Positions 63,531-64,000 of a DNA stretch of 64,000 nt are shown piece by piece (positions within the stretch are counted from its first letter, which is position 1; each line of letters starts with the position of its first letter). Both the position numbers and the translations under genes were made by a program. This DNA comes from Paenibacillus silagei (GTDB lineage: Bacteria > Bacillota > Bacilli > Paenibacillales > Paenibacillaceae): NCBI RefSeq assembly GCF_017874735.1, contig NZ_JAGGLV010000013.1:62001-126000 (forward strand). The letters run 5' to 3'. The notes under the pieces were generated by a model. That model did no database searches. It was not told the DNA's origin and worked only from the letters and a program-made list of their open reading frames with translations.

Positions 63531-64000
63531 TCAATAAGAGTTCATTCTTAATGCTTCTTCGTACAGATATCTGGCATAGCCCATAGGCTGGCGGTAGCTG
63601 TCTTTCCATACCCCGCGCAGTCCGGCCTTCTGGAAGCCGTAACGCTGGTCGCGCCCGTTGCATTCAATGAAATACAGCTGTCCGTGCTTCGTGACACCGA
63701 TGTCCAGACCGATATCGGCCAGCCCCGGCAGACTCTTCTCCAGCTCACGGGCGAGGGCGAGACTGAGTGAGAGGACGGACATACGGATTCTGGCTGCCTC
63801 TTCTCCAGGGAATGCCTGCTCCAGGGCAAAAGAGGATTTCAGGGCTTCGCCTCCTCTGGCAATGTTCGATACAAAGCCGCCTGGAGCGGCGAGCTTGGCG
63901 AACAGGCCGGTGACCTGCCACGCTCCGCCCCAGCCCCGCTGTACCGTAACACGCAGGTCAAAGGGGCGTCCGTTAATCTCTGCCAGCGGAATCCGTTCCT
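63531..64000 (-). CDS. YheC/YheD-family ATP-grasp protein, 3' part
   Basis: The last 156 codons; the frame is open through the right edge, so the start lies outside. Visible: GRPFDLRVTVQRGWGGAW, then KLAAPGGFVSNIARGGEA and the metal/nucleotide motif ADIGLDIGVTKHGQLYFIECNGRDQRYGF, all typical of spore-coat-associated YheC/YheD proteins. Related to the short single-domain gene at 6488. Confidence 0.82.
   Translation of the reverse strand, partial: ERIPLAEINGRPFDLRVTVQRGWGGAWQVTGLFAKLAAPGGFVSNIARGGEALKSSFALEQAFPGEEAARIRMSVLSLSLALARELEKSLPGLADIGLDIGVTKHGQLYFIECNGRDQRYGFQKAGLRGVWKDSYRQPMGYARYLYEEALRMNSY

Overview
The window looks like chromosomal DNA of a Paenibacillus-type spore-forming Firmicute. 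The indicators are Firmicute Shine-Dalgarno sites (AGGAGG-like) with several GTG/TTG starts, Bacillus-type genes (sda, dnaB/dnaI, hemQ, yumC/yuiB, cytochrome b558-type sdhCAB, ecsAB, ktrAB, a YjcZ sporulation peptide, YheC/D ATP-grasp proteins), many YesM/YesN- and LplA/B/C-like carbohydrate genes, and high-GC coding DNA (58-60% in two lines counted by hand). I see no rRNA, tRNA, phage, insertion sequence or CRISPR array.

Layout. 1-2.5 kb: end of proC, a VOC protein, DinB and GNAT genes. 2.9-7.1 kb: a large Wzy_C/TPR membrane protein, a small membrane protein and a YheC/D ATP-grasp gene. 7.2-12 kb: sda behind DnaA boxes and an SOS-like box, then yumC, a type II NADH dehydrogenase, hemQ and yuiB (redox and haem). 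12.2-14.7 kb: dnaB-dnaI helicase loading, with a strikingly AT-rich dnaI. 15-17.4 kb: a secreted GH43/CBM6 arabinofuranosidase, a 53-residue membrane protein and a GNAT. 17.6-20.3 kb: trxA and uvrC. 21-30.7 kb: a secreted GH81 beta-1,3-glucanase (with a frameshift), a solute-binding lipoprotein and a YesN/YesM two-component pair. 30.7-34.8 kb: a CPBP protease and ktrB-ktrA. 35-41.8 kb: a membrane AraC regulator followed by an LplB/LplC/LplA-type sugar ABC importer. 41.9-46.5 kb: a LysR regulator divergent from sdhCAB. 46.7-51.2 kb: DUF3891, a K+ channel, a Tat metallophosphoesterase, a GNAT and a nitroreductase. 51.3-53.1 kb: PHP phosphatase and LysR. 53.4-58.3 kb: CheX, an SDR, a DEAD-box helicase and ecsAB. 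58.5-64 kb: a YjcZ peptide, an aminotransferase, an AraC regulator, gpmA, psd and a truncated YheC/D gene.

How the genes work together. Two carbohydrate modules (GH81-SBP-YesN-YesM and AraC-permeases-SBP), plus the lone GH43 enzyme, suggest plant or fungal polysaccharide use, with CcpA-type cre candidates at two or three of them. SdhCAB, NDH-2, HemQ and the ferredoxin reductase supply respiration and haem. Sda, DnaB and DnaI connect replication to sporulation.

The least explained material is non-coding. Three separate intergenic tandem arrays (20.4, 37.5 and 50.1 kb) share a 51-bp period, every unit carries a short hairpin, and two of the arrays are homologous. Further interspersed palindromic elements lie at 2.5, 14.9 and 61.3 kb. 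All motif matches were read by eye; none was scored by software.
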